Assembly: GCA_947631605.1 (NCBI GenBank)
Contig: CANRMC010000003.1
Span: 1-47,605, forward strand
Direction of reading: 5' to 3'
DNA from: an uncultured Lachnospiraceae bacterium
GTDB lineage: Bacteria > Bacillota > Clostridia > Lachnospirales > Lachnospiraceae
DNA: 47,605 bases
Shown here in pieces: positions 16,962 through 25,856 of this stretch (its first letter is position 1; every line of letters begins with the position of its first letter). Below the pieces are notes generated by a model that saw only the letters and a list, made by a program, of their open reading frames with translations, was not told where the DNA came from and made no database searches. Position numbers and translations under genes: made by a program.

Positions 16962-18923
16962 TTACTTATCGCCTGTTTCATAAATGCAGCCCAAAGAATT
17001 TCCATTGGTTTCTTCATCAACAATGCTTGGATAATTTTCCACCAGTCCTATAACGATCGTCTGGTCATATTCATAAACCTGTCCCCAGCCGATAAAGAGC
17101 GCTGCCAGCGCTTTCGCTTTATCGAAATTTTCACGCCGGTACTGCCGCTCCATCTCATACAGCACATCATCCGGACTGCTGGCTGAATCAAGATCTGCAG
17201 AAGACAGATCTGCCGTTTCTCCGTCTTTCACGTTTTCCAGCACCGTACTATAATCATTATTTACTACAAGAACATAAGAGAAATCATGTCCGCTGAGATT
17301 TGTGACTGTTCCCTGCGGATGATCCGGATTGCTGAAATCTATATGATAATCCAGACTTCCGGTTTCCCGGTTATTTGAAAGGGCCGTAAAGACAGCAGGT
17401 TCAAAGCTGCCGGACGGAACATATCCCACGGATATTCCGTCGGCGCCTTTCAAGATCCGCCGGTCATATGTTCCTCCGTCAAACGAATACGAAGAATAAT
17501 AATAGTTCGCTTCATATGAAGGTCCTGCGGCAAATACATTTTCGGAAAGGGACAGCCTCCATTCCTTCGGACTTCCCTGATAAGCCGAAAATATGGTTTT
17601 TGCCAAACCGCTTCCTCCTGCCTTTGCTACGGTTACGGTCTGCACTGTCATTCCGTCGATCCGCTTTCCCCGTCCGTTTAAATAGATAATTCCGAGAAAG
17701 AGAAGGGCGATCGAAGGAATTACGATCCAGACATATTCCCTCTTTTTTACAAGTTTCAAAACCAGATACAGCAAAGGTCCGATACATAAAACGTAGAGTA
17801 CGACCAAAAAGGTCAGACCACCGGTAACGATCTTAACCTTCCCCTCTATACTCTGAAATGCTTCGTCTGCTTCATAGGAATAAAGGGAATAATCACTGCT
17901 CATGATGTAATTAGAGTTCTCCATGGCGTTTTCGTATAACCTTTCAGCATATAAATTCAACGTATTAATATCCGTCTTTTCCGTAATTTCCGTATCCGAA
18001 AGTCCCAGATTCAGTACGATAACGCTACCGTCTCCTTCCTGCTTCATTTCTCCATCGAGTTCATATATCGTTGAATAATCATAACCGAATTTTAAAGCGG
18101 TAAAAATAACATCTTTTTCAAGGAAACTGCTATAACCTTCATACTGATAAGCCTGCGCTGCGTCTCCCGCCGTCGCCTGTACCGAAGGCGTCGTATCCAA
18201 CTCCACATTTATAAAATCAGCGTCAAATCCTGCAAAGGTACTGTCTCCTGCCTCTCCGGTTCCGATAATCAGAAAACCGCCGTTCCGGACCCATGTCTGG
18301 ATCGCGGAAATCTGCTCGCCGCTCAAAGAGGAGGTGTCATAATCATCGATCACCAGATACCTAAGACCGTTTAATTCCTCCAACAGGTTCTCTTGGGTAA
18401 GCTCCGTAGTGCTTACCGCGTATTCATCCCCCATGACATATAAGGATTCTCCGCCCAGATCCAGATATGTCAGATCCCGGAAACTATCGCTCAGTATCCC
18501 CACAGGCATCAGATTATCGCTCTCAAAAAATATGTTATTCTTTTGCTCTTTCCAAAGGACCTTTCCATCGGAGTCCAGAAAAGAAACCTCCACTATACAG
18601 CGGGCGTCCAAAATACTGCACCTTGGAATCCGCACCGTACAGTTTTTCGTACTCTTTTCCGCAAGAGAGATCGGCGTATCATAAACCGCTTTATTCTCAT
18701 CCCATATGGCGAGACGAAGAATACCGGAAATATCCTTCCCCCCGTTATAGACCTCCATTTCCAGATTATAAGTGTCACTGTCCTCCTGAGAAACCGATTC
18801 TATGGTCACCTGAATCGGCGCGTTCCCTGATTCCGCTGCCAAAACGCCTTCTTTCGTCCAGAAAAGCGCCATGCAGATAATAAGAATCACCGCTGTCAGG
18901 CACTTGTGTTTCCGTATATTCAT
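16962..18923 (-). CDS. Secreted/membrane GldG- or DUF4350-like protein, first gene of the MoxR/ABC operon
   Basis: 653 residues. A signal peptide ('KCLTAVILIICMALFWTKEGVLAAE') precedes an immunoglobulin-like extracellular region. A DUF4350/GATase-like part follows ('LRYLVIDDYDTSSLSGEQISAIQTWVRNGGFLIIGTGEAG'), which resembles the ligand-binding core of GldG-type and BatA-adjacent proteins. Two membrane segments lie near residues 370-430 ('LVVLYVLCIGPLLYLVLKLV', 'IPSIALLFLGIIYLNG'), then a second extracellular domain. GGAGG is 6 bases before ATG 18923. Gene order implies a periplasm-facing partner of the ABC pair. The name is a best guess; fold assignment needs a profile search. Confidence 0.7.
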   Translation of the reverse strand: MNIRKHKCLTAVILIICMALFWTKEGVLAAESGNAPIQVTIESVSQEDSDTYNLEMEVYNGGKDISGILRLAIWDENKAVYDTPISLAEKSTKNCTVRIPRCSILDARCIVEVSFLDSDGKVLWKEQKNNIFFESDNLMPVGILSDSFRDLTYLDLGGESLYVMGDEYAVSTTELTQENLLEELNGLRYLVIDDYDTSSLSGEQISAIQTWVRNGGFLIIGTGEAGDSTFAGFDADFINVELDTTPSVQATAGDAAQAYQYEGYSSFLEKDVIFTALKFGYDYSTIYELDGEMKQEGDGSVIVLNLGLSDTEITEKTDINTLNLYAERLYENAMENSNYIMSSDYSLYSYEADEAFQSIEGKVKIVTGGLTFLVVLYVLCIGPLLYLVLKLVKKREYVWIVIPSIALLFLGIIYLNGRGKRIDGMTVQTVTVAKAGGSGLAKTIFSAYQGSPKEWRLSLSENVFAAGPSYEANYYYSSYSFDGGTYDRRILKGADGISVGYVPSGSFEPAVFTALSNNRETGSLDYHIDFSNPDHPQGTVTNLSGHDFSYVLVVNNDYSTVLENVKDGETADLSSADLDSASSPDDVLYEMERQYRRENFDKAKALAALFIGWGQVYEYDQTIVIGLVENYPSIVDEETNGNSLGCIYETGDK

Positions 18924-18980
18924 CTCTATCCTCCGATCTTAATTATTTATATTTATTTTTCGTTCTTTTTCCCAATCAAT

Positions 18981-18989
18981 ATTTTATCA
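18981..18989 (-). promoter_or_regulatory. Candidate extended -10 promoter of the MoxR/VWA/ABC operon
   Basis: The minus strand has TG-A-TAAAAT with -10 at 18981-18986, about 58 bases before the first ATG and in an AT-rich stretch. The -35 is poor. It is the only plausible promoter between rnpB (divergent) and the operon. Confidence 0.4.
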
Positions 18990-19029
18990 CAAGACTATTA
19001 AAATAAATAGGGAAAAATATTAATATTTC

Positions 19030-19058
19030 TTTAAAAATAGCGTCATTTATGCTACTAT
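19030..19058 (+). promoter_or_regulatory. rnpB promoter
   Basis: Extended -10 TG-C-TACTAT (19050-19058) with a weak -35 TTTAAA (19030-19035) at 17 bp. The -10 ends 6 bases before the 5' end of the P1 helix of RNase P RNA, which is the right distance for the start site. Confidence 0.6.
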
Positions 19059-19064
19059 ATACCG

Positions 19065-19405
19065 GTAAGCCAGACAGATGATCGCGGCTGCCTTCCGGCA
19101 GGTGAGGAAAGTCCGGGCTTCACAGGGCAGGATGCCGGATAACGTCCGGTAGAGGCGACTCTCAGGAAAGTGCAACAGAAATAAACCGCTGTCGCATACC
19201 GCGACAGTAAGGGTGGAAAGGCGAGGTAAGAGCTCACCGCTGGACTGGTAACAGGACAGGCTCTGCAAACCCCATCCGAAGCAAGACCAAACAGAAGCAA
19301 TGCAGCGGCCCGCTGGGCTTCAGGTAGGTTGCTTGAATCCTGTGGCAACACAGGATCTAGATAGATGATCATCCACGACATAACCCGGCTTATCGTCTGA
19401 CTTAC
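19065..19405 (+). ncRNA. rnpB: RNase P RNA, bacterial class A
   Basis: Contains the conserved 5' core 'GAGGAAAGTCCGGGC', 'ACAGAAATAAACCGC', the 'GGTAAGAGCTCACCG' hairpin, 'GGTAACAGGACAGGCTCTGCAAACCCC' and the 3' core 'TAGATAGATGATCA'. The ends pair as P1 (GTAAGCCAGAC with GTCTGACTTAC). Length of about 341 nt fits class A, as usual in Clostridia. It is the catalytic RNA for tRNA 5' maturation. It converges on the nucleoside kinase gene and shares a bidirectional terminator with it. Confidence 0.97.
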
Positions 19406-19410
19406 ATTTA

Positions 19411-19457
19411 AAAAACGGATCCTTTTGTATAGATACGAAAAGGATCCGTTTTTTTAT
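19411..19457. terminator. Bidirectional intrinsic terminator between rnpB and the nucleoside kinase gene
   Basis: CGGATCCTTTT pairs with AAAAGGATCCG (11 bp, perfect) around GTATAGATACG. T7 follows on the + strand and T6 on the minus strand. It ends rnpB and the dgt-dnaG-rpoD operon. The loop contains ATAGATACGAAA, also found in the sigma-operon terminator near 45300. Confidence 0.92.
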
Positions 19458-19481
19458 GGCATTTTTTTCAATATATATTTT

Positions 19482-21155
19482 TTAGATATCGAAACAGCCG
19501 CCGCCGATAAATTCTCTCAGGATCGAATTCTGCGGCACATGGGTAATATCAATTCCGAGGAAGTAATCCAGAAACTTCAGCAGCCGTTTTGCCTCGTAAT
19601 ATTCCTGTGAATCCTTCGGGACGCCGAAAAGCAGCGGTTCTGCATACTGCTTCAGTGCCGCGAGCTCATAGATCAGGGCGGAATTAAACATAACGTCCGC
19701 TTCTTCCTGATACGGAAAGATATTATGTTCTTCCCCGCGTCTTACGGATTCCCACATACGGATCGTCGCCTGCGCGTCGTTTCCTCTGGTTCTTGCATCC
19801 CTGACGATCCGGCGCAAAAGCCTGCCGTCGCTGGTCGACACACGGTTATGTTCATCAATATTCAACTGCGTTAACGCGCTGATATAGATCTTAAACTTGC
19901 TTTCATCCGGCAGGGCTTCCGTCATTTCAGGATTCAGGGCATGGATTCCCTCCGCGATCAGTACGTCTCCCTGCTTTAACGTAAGAAAATCTCCTTTATA
20001 CTGTCGTTTTCCATGCTGGAAATCAAACTGCGGAATCTCTACGGTCTCACCCGCCAGAAGCTTTTTCATATCCTCATTGAAAAGCCTTAAATCCATGGCT
20101 CCCAGACATTCAAAATCATAGTTGCCGAATCTGTCCTTCGGCGTTTTTTCCCGATCGACAAAGTAGTTATCCAGAGCGACCGGATGCGGATGCATACCAT
20201 ACGCCCGAAGCTGGATACTCAGCCGGTGGGAAAAGGTAGTCTTTCCGGAAGAAGAAGGTCCGGCGATCAGAATGATCTTTTTCTTTTCAACCAGGATCCG
20301 TTCCGCAATTTCCGCGATCTGCTTCTCCTGCAACGCCTCCTGTACCAGAATCATATCATTCATTTCACCGTTCGTAATAACGTCGTTCATTTCGCCAACG
20401 GAAGCAATGCCAAGCATTTCTCCCCATTCATCAGACTTCCGGAGTACCCGGTACAATTTTTCCGGCGCCCTGTAAACCTCCGGAAGTTCAAAGGTTTCTT
20501 TATCCGGCAGTACCAGAACAAACCCGTCGTCATGCAGAGCCAGATCAAATTTTTTCAAATAAGCGGCGGACGGAAGCATATAGCCGTAGAAATAATCTTC
20601 ATAACCGCCCAGCTGGTAAAGGTTTACTTTCGACACTCTCCGGTAACGGAACAGTTTTTCCTTCTCTTCCATCCCTCTCTCAGCAAAGCGGATGGCCGCC
20701 TCTTCCGTTCCGATGGTTTCCTTATGGATCGTTTCATCCAGCGACACGATTTCATGCATTCTCTGCTTTACTTTCGCAAGAAGTTTTTCATCGGTTTCAA
20801 TTTCTTCGCTGATCAATCGGCAGAAATATCCCTTTCCCAAGGAATACATCACAAGTACCCGATAGTCCGTCCTCTCGCCTAACACGTCTGAAAACGCGCG
20901 CATCATAAGCAGCGTCAGGCTTCTCCGGTACATATCCATGCCAATGACGGATTTCAGCGGCACATATTCCAATTCGCAGTCGCGTTCCGGTACGAACGTC
21001 ATTTCCCGCAGTTTCCGGTCCGCAAAAACCGCCGCATAATCCATTACATTCTCCGGCGCGGCAAGTTTTAATATCTCATATGCCGTAGAAATCCGGTCTG
21101 TCTGATATACCTTTTTTTCATCACCTAAAATAACCGTAACATTCATCTTCTCCAT
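19482..21155 (-). CDS. Nucleoside (uridine-type) kinase with TGS/ThrRS-like N-terminal domains
   Basis: 557 residues. The N-terminus ('MNVTVILGDEKKVY...FADRKLREM') resembles a TGS-like beta-grasp, followed by a ThrRS second-additional-domain-like segment with 'ISEEIETDEKLLAKVKQRM'. The C-terminal half is a phosphoribulokinase/uridine kinase domain: P-loop 'LIAGPSSSGKTTFSHRLSI', 'ALDNYFVDREKTPKD', 'NYDFECLGAMD', 'IAEGIHALNP'. Such fusions are common in Clostridia and are annotated as nucleoside kinases; the exact substrate is unproven. Last gene of the dgt-dnaG-rpoD-trmK-nif3 operon, 14 bases after nif3. GGGG lies 6 bases before ATG 21155. Confidence 0.9.
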   Translation of the reverse strand: MEKMNVTVILGDEKKVYQTDRISTAYEILKLAAPENVMDYAAVFADRKLREMTFVPERDCELEYVPLKSVIGMDMYRRSLTLLMMRAFSDVLGERTDYRVLVMYSLGKGYFCRLISEEIETDEKLLAKVKQRMHEIVSLDETIHKETIGTEEAAIRFAERGMEEKEKLFRYRRVSKVNLYQLGGYEDYFYGYMLPSAAYLKKFDLALHDDGFVLVLPDKETFELPEVYRAPEKLYRVLRKSDEWGEMLGIASVGEMNDVITNGEMNDMILVQEALQEKQIAEIAERILVEKKKIILIAGPSSSGKTTFSHRLSIQLRAYGMHPHPVALDNYFVDREKTPKDRFGNYDFECLGAMDLRLFNEDMKKLLAGETVEIPQFDFQHGKRQYKGDFLTLKQGDVLIAEGIHALNPEMTEALPDESKFKIYISALTQLNIDEHNRVSTSDGRLLRRIVRDARTRGNDAQATIRMWESVRRGEEHNIFPYQEEADVMFNSALIYELAALKQYAEPLLFGVPKDSQEYYEAKRLLKFLDYFLGIDITHVPQNSILREFIGGGCFDI

Positions 21156-21169
21156 TGTTTACCCCAATC

Positions 21170-21943
21170 CTAAAATACACGCATTGGAATTCCCTCATTG
21201 ACCTTCACGATCTCTACATTCCGGCAGAGGGGTTCCAGATAATTATATATATATTCAACAAAAATCTTTTCAATGCCTGCATGGGTAGCGTCAATAACCG
21301 TAAGTCCCTGCTCAATGGCGTCTAAGCCTTCATGATGTCCGATATCGCCTGTGATCAGGCAGTCAACGCCCTTCGCCACCGCCTGAGGGATCATGCTTTT
21401 GCCGGAGCCCGGACTGATCGCAACCGTCTTTACCCTGCGGTAAGGATCCCCGTATACAAATACATGCTCCAAACCGAACTTTTCCTTTACGATGCGTATC
21501 ACGTCCCGGCAGTCGGACACGCCTTGCAGCGTACCAATCCGTCCGATTCCTTCCCGCTCATCGGTTTCCTCCAGAATACTCCGGTCCGTAAGTTCCAGGA
21601 GGTTGGAAGCATATACGGACATACCGCCTTTCACATCAAAGTTTGTATGCATGGCGTAATAACTTACATCCGCGCCTGCAAGCTTCAGTATTTTTTTCCC
21701 AAGCACGTCGTCATCCGTAACACGCTTGATCTTGGAAAATATCATAGGGTGGTGCGTGATCAGCATATCGGCTCCTTCATCCACGGCAAGGTCCACCACA
21801 TGACTGGAAGCATCCAGCGCTATCATGATCTTCTTTATACGCTTATCTTTTCTCCCCACTAACAGTCCTACGTTATCCCAATCCATAGCGAAATGCTTTG
21901 GGGAAAGGTTCTCAAGATAATCTATAATCTCATAACATCTCAT
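21170..21943 (-). CDS. NIF3-like dinuclear metal-centre protein (YqfO/YbgI family)
   Basis: 257 residues. 'MDWDNVGLLVG' and 'DMLITHHPMIFSKIKRV' near the N-terminus and 'ATHAGIEKIFVEYI' at the C-terminus provide the His/Asp/Glu ligands of the two-metal site. 'ISPGSGKSMIPQAVAKGVDCLITGDIGHHEG' is the central family block. It lacks the PII-like insert seen in longer YqfO proteins. NIF3 proteins form toroidal hexamers; their function is unclear, with GTP cyclohydrolase-like activity proposed for some. AAAGGGG precedes ATG 21943. The link with trmK and rpoD is the standard Firmicutes order. Confidence 0.95.
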   Translation of the reverse strand: MRCYEIIDYLENLSPKHFAMDWDNVGLLVGRKDKRIKKIMIALDASSHVVDLAVDEGADMLITHHPMIFSKIKRVTDDDVLGKKILKLAGADVSYYAMHTNFDVKGGMSVYASNLLELTDRSILEETDEREGIGRIGTLQGVSDCRDVIRIVKEKFGLEHVFVYGDPYRRVKTVAISPGSGKSMIPQAVAKGVDCLITGDIGHHEGLDAIEQGLTVIDATHAGIEKIFVEYIYNYLEPLCRNVEIVKVNEGIPMRVF

Positions 21944-21984
21944 ATATGTACCCCTTTCTTAGGGATGTAACTAACGGCTGCGTT

Positions 21985-22725
21985 TCATTTTCTTTCCATC
22001 ATCGAAAGCGCAATATCCGCCGCCTCGATTTCCTGATTCAGCTCTGTGATCCGAACCGCATACTTTTCTGCTTCATTTTTTTCCTGCAGACCTTTCAAAA
22101 TCTCAAGGAGCGTTTCTTTTTCCCTGAGCAGATTTTCCCGCAGCACATCTGATCTTTTCCGGATCAGATATGCTCCAAACCGGTCGTAGATCCCGACAAG
22201 CGGGGATTCCTCATTCAATTCCGGCGGAGCGTCTGTTTTTACCGCTTTGATTGCCGTATAATACTTTCCGTCCTCGAAAAGCATAGCCTCTTCCAGAATT
22301 TCCCAGCCGTTCTTACGCAGGAATTTCCGCACCTCCGAAAGTTCTGACTGAGGCTGAAGGACTACTTCATATCCGTTATGTATGATCGAATTCCCTTCTG
22401 TCAGTATTTTTATCGCCAGCGCACCGCCGATACCGGAAATAACAGCAGTATCTGTCTCTCCTTCTTTTAACCCATGGAAACCATCGGAAAGGCGGAGCGT
22501 GACTGCGTCTTCCACCTGATATTGCCTGATATTTTTTTTTGCCGCTTCCAAAGGTCCGGCATTCACGTCCATTGCAAAAACATGAGGTATGTGCCGCTCC
22601 CTGACAAGATAGATACTGACAAGGGCATGGTCGCAGCCAATATCTGCCACCCGTTTTCCTTCCGTTACAAGTCCGGCTACCATCTTCATTCTATTTGAAA
22701 GCCTGTTGTTCAATGCATGATTCAT
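21985..22725 (-). CDS. trmK: tRNA (adenine(22)-N1)-methyltransferase TrmK
   Basis: 246 residues. A Rossmann methyltransferase domain with 'NRLSNRMKMVAGLV', SAM motif I 'VADIGCDHALVSIYL', motif 'FAMDVNAGPLEAAKKNI' and 'TAVISGIGGALAIKIL' is the TrmK pattern (formerly YqfN). The C-terminal region (about 160-246) is a coiled coil, as in TrmK structures. It methylates N1 of A22 in the D-loop of tRNA. It begins 12 bases after rpoD. Confidence 0.93.
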   Translation of the reverse strand: MNHALNNRLSNRMKMVAGLVTEGKRVADIGCDHALVSIYLVRERHIPHVFAMDVNAGPLEAAKKNIRQYQVEDAVTLRLSDGFHGLKEGETDTAVISGIGGALAIKILTEGNSIIHNGYEVVLQPQSELSEVRKFLRKNGWEILEEAMLFEDGKYYTAIKAVKTDAPPELNEESPLVGIYDRFGAYLIRKRSDVLRENLLREKETLLEILKGLQEKNEAEKYAVRITELNQEIEAADIALSMMERK

Positions 22726-22737
22726 GCAGTCCCCCGC

Positions 22738-23943
22738 TTACTCCAGAAAATCTTTCAGTTTGCGCCTCCGGCTTGGATGTCTCAGTTTCCGCAATGCTTT
22801 TGCTTCAATCTGCCGGATTCGCTCTCTTGTAACATTAAATACCTTTCCCACTTCTTCCAGTGTCCGCGCCCGTCCGTCATCCAGACCGAAACGCAGTCGA
22901 AGTACTTTCTGTTCCCTGTCAGTAAGGGTTCCCAATACTTCCACAAGCTGTTCCTTTAACAGCGTAAATGCAGCGGCGTCAGCAGGCACAGGTACGTTTT
23001 CGTCCTGAATGAAATCTCCCAGATGACTGTCCTCTTCTTCGCCGATCGGCGTTTCCAGAGATACCGGTTCCTGTGAGATCTTTAAAATCTCCCGAACACG
23101 CTCTACCGGTATATCCATTTCTTCTGCAATTTCTTCCGGGGTTGGTTCCCTGCCCAGTTCCTGAAGGAGCTGACGGGAAACACGGATCAATTTGTTGATA
23201 GTCTCCACCATATGCACAGGGATACGGATAGTACGCGCCTGATCTGCTATCGCCCTCGTAATCGCCTGACGGATCCACCATGTTGCATAGGTACTGAATT
23301 TATATCCCTTCCGGTAATCAAATTTTTCCACAGCTTTAATAAGTCCCAGATTTCCTTCCTGGATCAGATCCAGAAAGAGCATGCCGCGCCCTACATAGCG
23401 TTTTGCGATCGATACAACCAGACGCAGGTTCGCCTCCGCGAGTTTTTTCTTAGCCTCTTCATCACCGTTTTCCATCCGCTTTGCGAGTTCAATTTCTTCC
23501 TCGGCAGAAAGAAGCGGAACCTTACCGATTTCCTTCAGATACATCCGGACCGGATCTTCAATGCTGACGCCGTCCGGTACGGACAGATCGATCTGCTCCA
23601 CATCAATTTCTTCTTCCTCATCCAGTTCAAAGGAAAGGGCGTCCGGATCCACATCGTCGTCATCTTCTGTGATAGTCAGGACATCCACGCCTCGCTGCTC
23701 CAGAAATTCCAGGATTCTTGCCATATTATCAGAAGTCAGGAGTTCTTTGCAGTCACTGAACATATCGATGATTTCCGTATCTTCAATGACATTCTTTTTT
23801 TTCTTCGCAAATTCCAGCAGAGCTTCCAGCTTCTGTTTGAATTTCTCCTGAGAAACAGCAGATGTTGCAGTCTCTTCTGTCTGTTCTTCTGAAGTTCCCT
23901 TAATATCTGCTTTTTCTTTCTTTTCTTCCATGATTCTATCCAT
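22738..23943 (-). CDS. rpoD: Primary sigma factor RpoD/SigA
   Basis: 401 residues. The N-terminal region 1.1 is short and rich in charged residues ('[22 protein letters not shown]'). Region 1.2 is '[29 protein letters not shown]'. Region 2 includes '[56 protein letters not shown]', region 3 '[13 protein letters not shown]', and region 4.2 '[30 protein letters not shown]'. It directs core polymerase to TTGACA/TATAAT promoters such as those listed here. The start is ambiguous: M1 (23943) or M5 (23931), since the GGAAGG abuts M1. It follows dnaG by 29 bases. Confidence 0.98.
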   Translation of the reverse strand: MDRIMEEKKEKADIKGTSEEQTEETATSAVSQEKFKQKLEALLEFAKKKKNVIEDTEIIDMFSDCKELLTSDNMARILEFLEQRGVDVLTITEDDDDVDPDALSFELDEEEEIDVEQIDLSVPDGVSIEDPVRMYLKEIGKVPLLSAEEEIELAKRMENGDEEAKKKLAEANLRLVVSIAKRYVGRGMLFLDLIQEGNLGLIKAVEKFDYRKGYKFSTYATWWIRQAITRAIADQARTIRIPVHMVETINKLIRVSRQLLQELGREPTPEEIAEEMDIPVERVREILKISQEPVSLETPIGEEEDSHLGDFIQDENVPVPADAAAFTLLKEQLVEVLGTLTDREQKVLRLRFGLDDGRARTLEEVGKVFNVTRERIRQIEAKALRKLRHPSRRRKLKDFLE

Positions 23944-23972
23944 CCTTCCATAACATTAGTATTTTATCCATT

Positions 23973-25730
23973 TCATAACGAAATATGCAATTTTAACAGT
24001 TCCTGCTTCTTCCGGATCAATTCCGGAAAACGTTTTGGATCCTGATTATCAGAAAGTTCCCGTTCGACACTCTCAAGTTTGATCTTTCTCACCACATCTG
24101 TTACGGCCCTTACCATTTCCTCATCGGATGTTTCAAACGGAAGCTCCGTCTGAAGCATGCCTGCCGCTATACTCTGCTTGTCTACATCATCAAACCGGTT
24201 AACGATCGCCGCCGGATTTACCTTTCCGGTGGTTCTGTACTGCTCAAACAGAGCCTCCGCCACAACAAAGCAGTCGCCTTCCGTAAAATCCTTCTCGGAT
24301 ATAATCCCGTCCAGTTTCCGGAAAAGCTCCGGGCGGTTGGCAAGCCATGTCAGAAGAAGTCCCTGCTGCGTCAGACTTCCGGTCGGCTTCTTTCTATCCG
24401 GTTCCGGCGGAGGAGGAACGGTTTCATAGTCCCCCGACAGCCCATACTGGGTAACGGTTGCTTTTAAAATACCCGCATCCAGCATATATTGCCGGCTGAC
24501 TGTCTCGATATAACTGTTTCTCGCTACGGCGTCGGTAAGCATTGCAAGTTTTCTTGCCACATTATGCAGAAATTCTGTCTTTCCCTCCGGATCGTTCAGA
24601 TTATATGCTTTCCGCATCTGCTCGATCTCAAACATCAGACCGGGGACTGCATCCCGTATACGTTCCTCGAACGCTTCTTTTCCGGCTCCCTGTATCAGTT
24701 CGTCCGGATCTTTATATGGTTTCAGATTTATGACGCGTTGGGAAAGTCCTATGCTCCGGAGGATCCCGATCGCTTTCAGCGCAGCGTTTACGCCCGCCTC
24801 GTCGCTGTCATATGCCAGATATACTTCCTTGGTATAGCGCTTGATAAGATTTGCCTGTCCGATCGTAAATGCGGTGCCGAGAGAGGCTGTGGCATTGTCA
24901 AATCCGGCCTGATGCATAGCAATGACATCCATATAGCCTTCACATAGGATCATGCCCCGTCTCCTGCTGCGCCTCGCCAGATGCAGGGCAAACAGCATAT
25001 GGCTCTTATCAAAAATCTCTGTTTCCTTTGTATTTAGATATTTCGGTTTTGCGTCTCCTAAAACACGCCCGCCAAATGCAACGACTTTTCCGTTGATATC
25101 CAGGATCGGCACCATAACGCGGTTCCAGAACCGGTCATGCGGTCCGCGTTTTTCATCAAATTCAATCAATCCGGCGTCACGCATGAGGTCGTCCGGATAA
25201 TTCTTCTGTTTTAGATACTGATATAGTCCGTTCGGTCCAAAATCCGCATATCCCAGTCCAAAGCGCTGGATCGTCTCATACGAAAGACCTCTTTTTCGGA
25301 AATATTCCAATCCTTTTTTGCCCCGCTCCGTCTTGGTAAGCAGATAATGATAGTATGCCGCCGCACTTTTATTCACCTCACGAAGCTGTACCTTCCGGCT
25401 TTCCTTCTGTTTCTCTTCGCCGGAAAGCTTTTGCTCCGGAAGTTCCATTCCTGCCCGATCCGCTAAATATTTCACTGCTTCCGGAAATGAGTAGTGTTCA
25501 TATTCCATTAGAAATGTGAATACGTTTCCTCCGGCTCCGCAGCCGAAGCAATGATACATCTGCTTTTCCCTGCTTACATGGAAAGACGGCGTCTTCTCAT
25601 TGTGAAACGGACAACAGGCGGTGTATGTATTTCCTTTTCGTTTCAATCCCACATAACCGTTAATGACATCGACGATATCATTCCGGGATCTTACTTCTTC
25701 TACGATCTCATCCGGGTAATACAAGTTCAT
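23973..25730 (-). CDS. dnaG: DNA primase DnaG
   Basis: 585 residues. The N-terminal CHC2 zinc finger is 'TACCPFHNEKTPSFHVSREKQMYHCFGCG', followed by the RNA polymerase core with 'RFGLGYA' and 'GRVLGDAKPKYLNTKET'. The Toprim segment has 'ILCEGYMDVIAMHQAGFDNATASLGTAFT' and 'YLAYDSDEAG'. The C-terminal part (about 430-585) is the DnaB-interacting region. It synthesises RNA primers at the fork. The ATG at 25730 has only a closely spaced AGAGGG, so initiation may be weak. A run of 10-bp GCAAC/GCAGC repeats fills the 126-bp gap to dgt. Confidence 0.97.
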   Translation of the reverse strand: MNLYYPDEIVEEVRSRNDIVDVINGYVGLKRKGNTYTACCPFHNEKTPSFHVSREKQMYHCFGCGAGGNVFTFLMEYEHYSFPEAVKYLADRAGMELPEQKLSGEEKQKESRKVQLREVNKSAAAYYHYLLTKTERGKKGLEYFRKRGLSYETIQRFGLGYADFGPNGLYQYLKQKNYPDDLMRDAGLIEFDEKRGPHDRFWNRVMVPILDINGKVVAFGGRVLGDAKPKYLNTKETEIFDKSHMLFALHLARRSRRRGMILCEGYMDVIAMHQAGFDNATASLGTAFTIGQANLIKRYTKEVYLAYDSDEAGVNAALKAIGILRSIGLSQRVINLKPYKDPDELIQGAGKEAFEERIRDAVPGLMFEIEQMRKAYNLNDPEGKTEFLHNVARKLAMLTDAVARNSYIETVSRQYMLDAGILKATVTQYGLSGDYETVPPPPEPDRKKPTGSLTQQGLLLTWLANRPELFRKLDGIISEKDFTEGDCFVVAEALFEQYRTTGKVNPAAIVNRFDDVDKQSIAAGMLQTELPFETSDEEMVRAVTDVVRKIKLESVERELSDNQDPKRFPELIRKKQELLKLHISL

Positions 25731-25753
25731 CCCTCTTTCTACTATCTATCCGC

Positions 25754-25846
25754 AATGCAAAAAGTTGCAAAATGCTGCGATACAGAGCGGCTGTGCTGCA
25801 AAATGCTGCAACATGTTGCAAAATGTTGCAAAGTGTTGCAAAATAC
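25754..25846. repeat. Phased 10-bp repeats between dgt and dnaG
   Basis: On the + strand TGCA words recur at 25797, 25807, 25817, 25827 and 25837, in units such as TGTTGCAAAA and TGCTGCAACA. A second register runs at 25756 and 25766, with a TGCG at 25776. The minus-strand (transcript) reading is repeated TTTTGCAACA. The period equals about one helical turn. No ORF or RNA gene is predicted in it. Confidence 0.8.
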
Positions 25847-25856
25847 CGCCATACTG

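Noticed and set aside
19047-19381. Minus-strand ORFs of 73 and 108 residues
   Set aside because: They lie on the complement of RNase P RNA and have no ribosome binding site or domain.
25754-25846. CRISPR array or replication origin iterons
   Set aside because: Units are 10 bp without spacers, so it is not a CRISPR; no DnaA box (TTATCCACA) or AT-rich unwinding element is seen.
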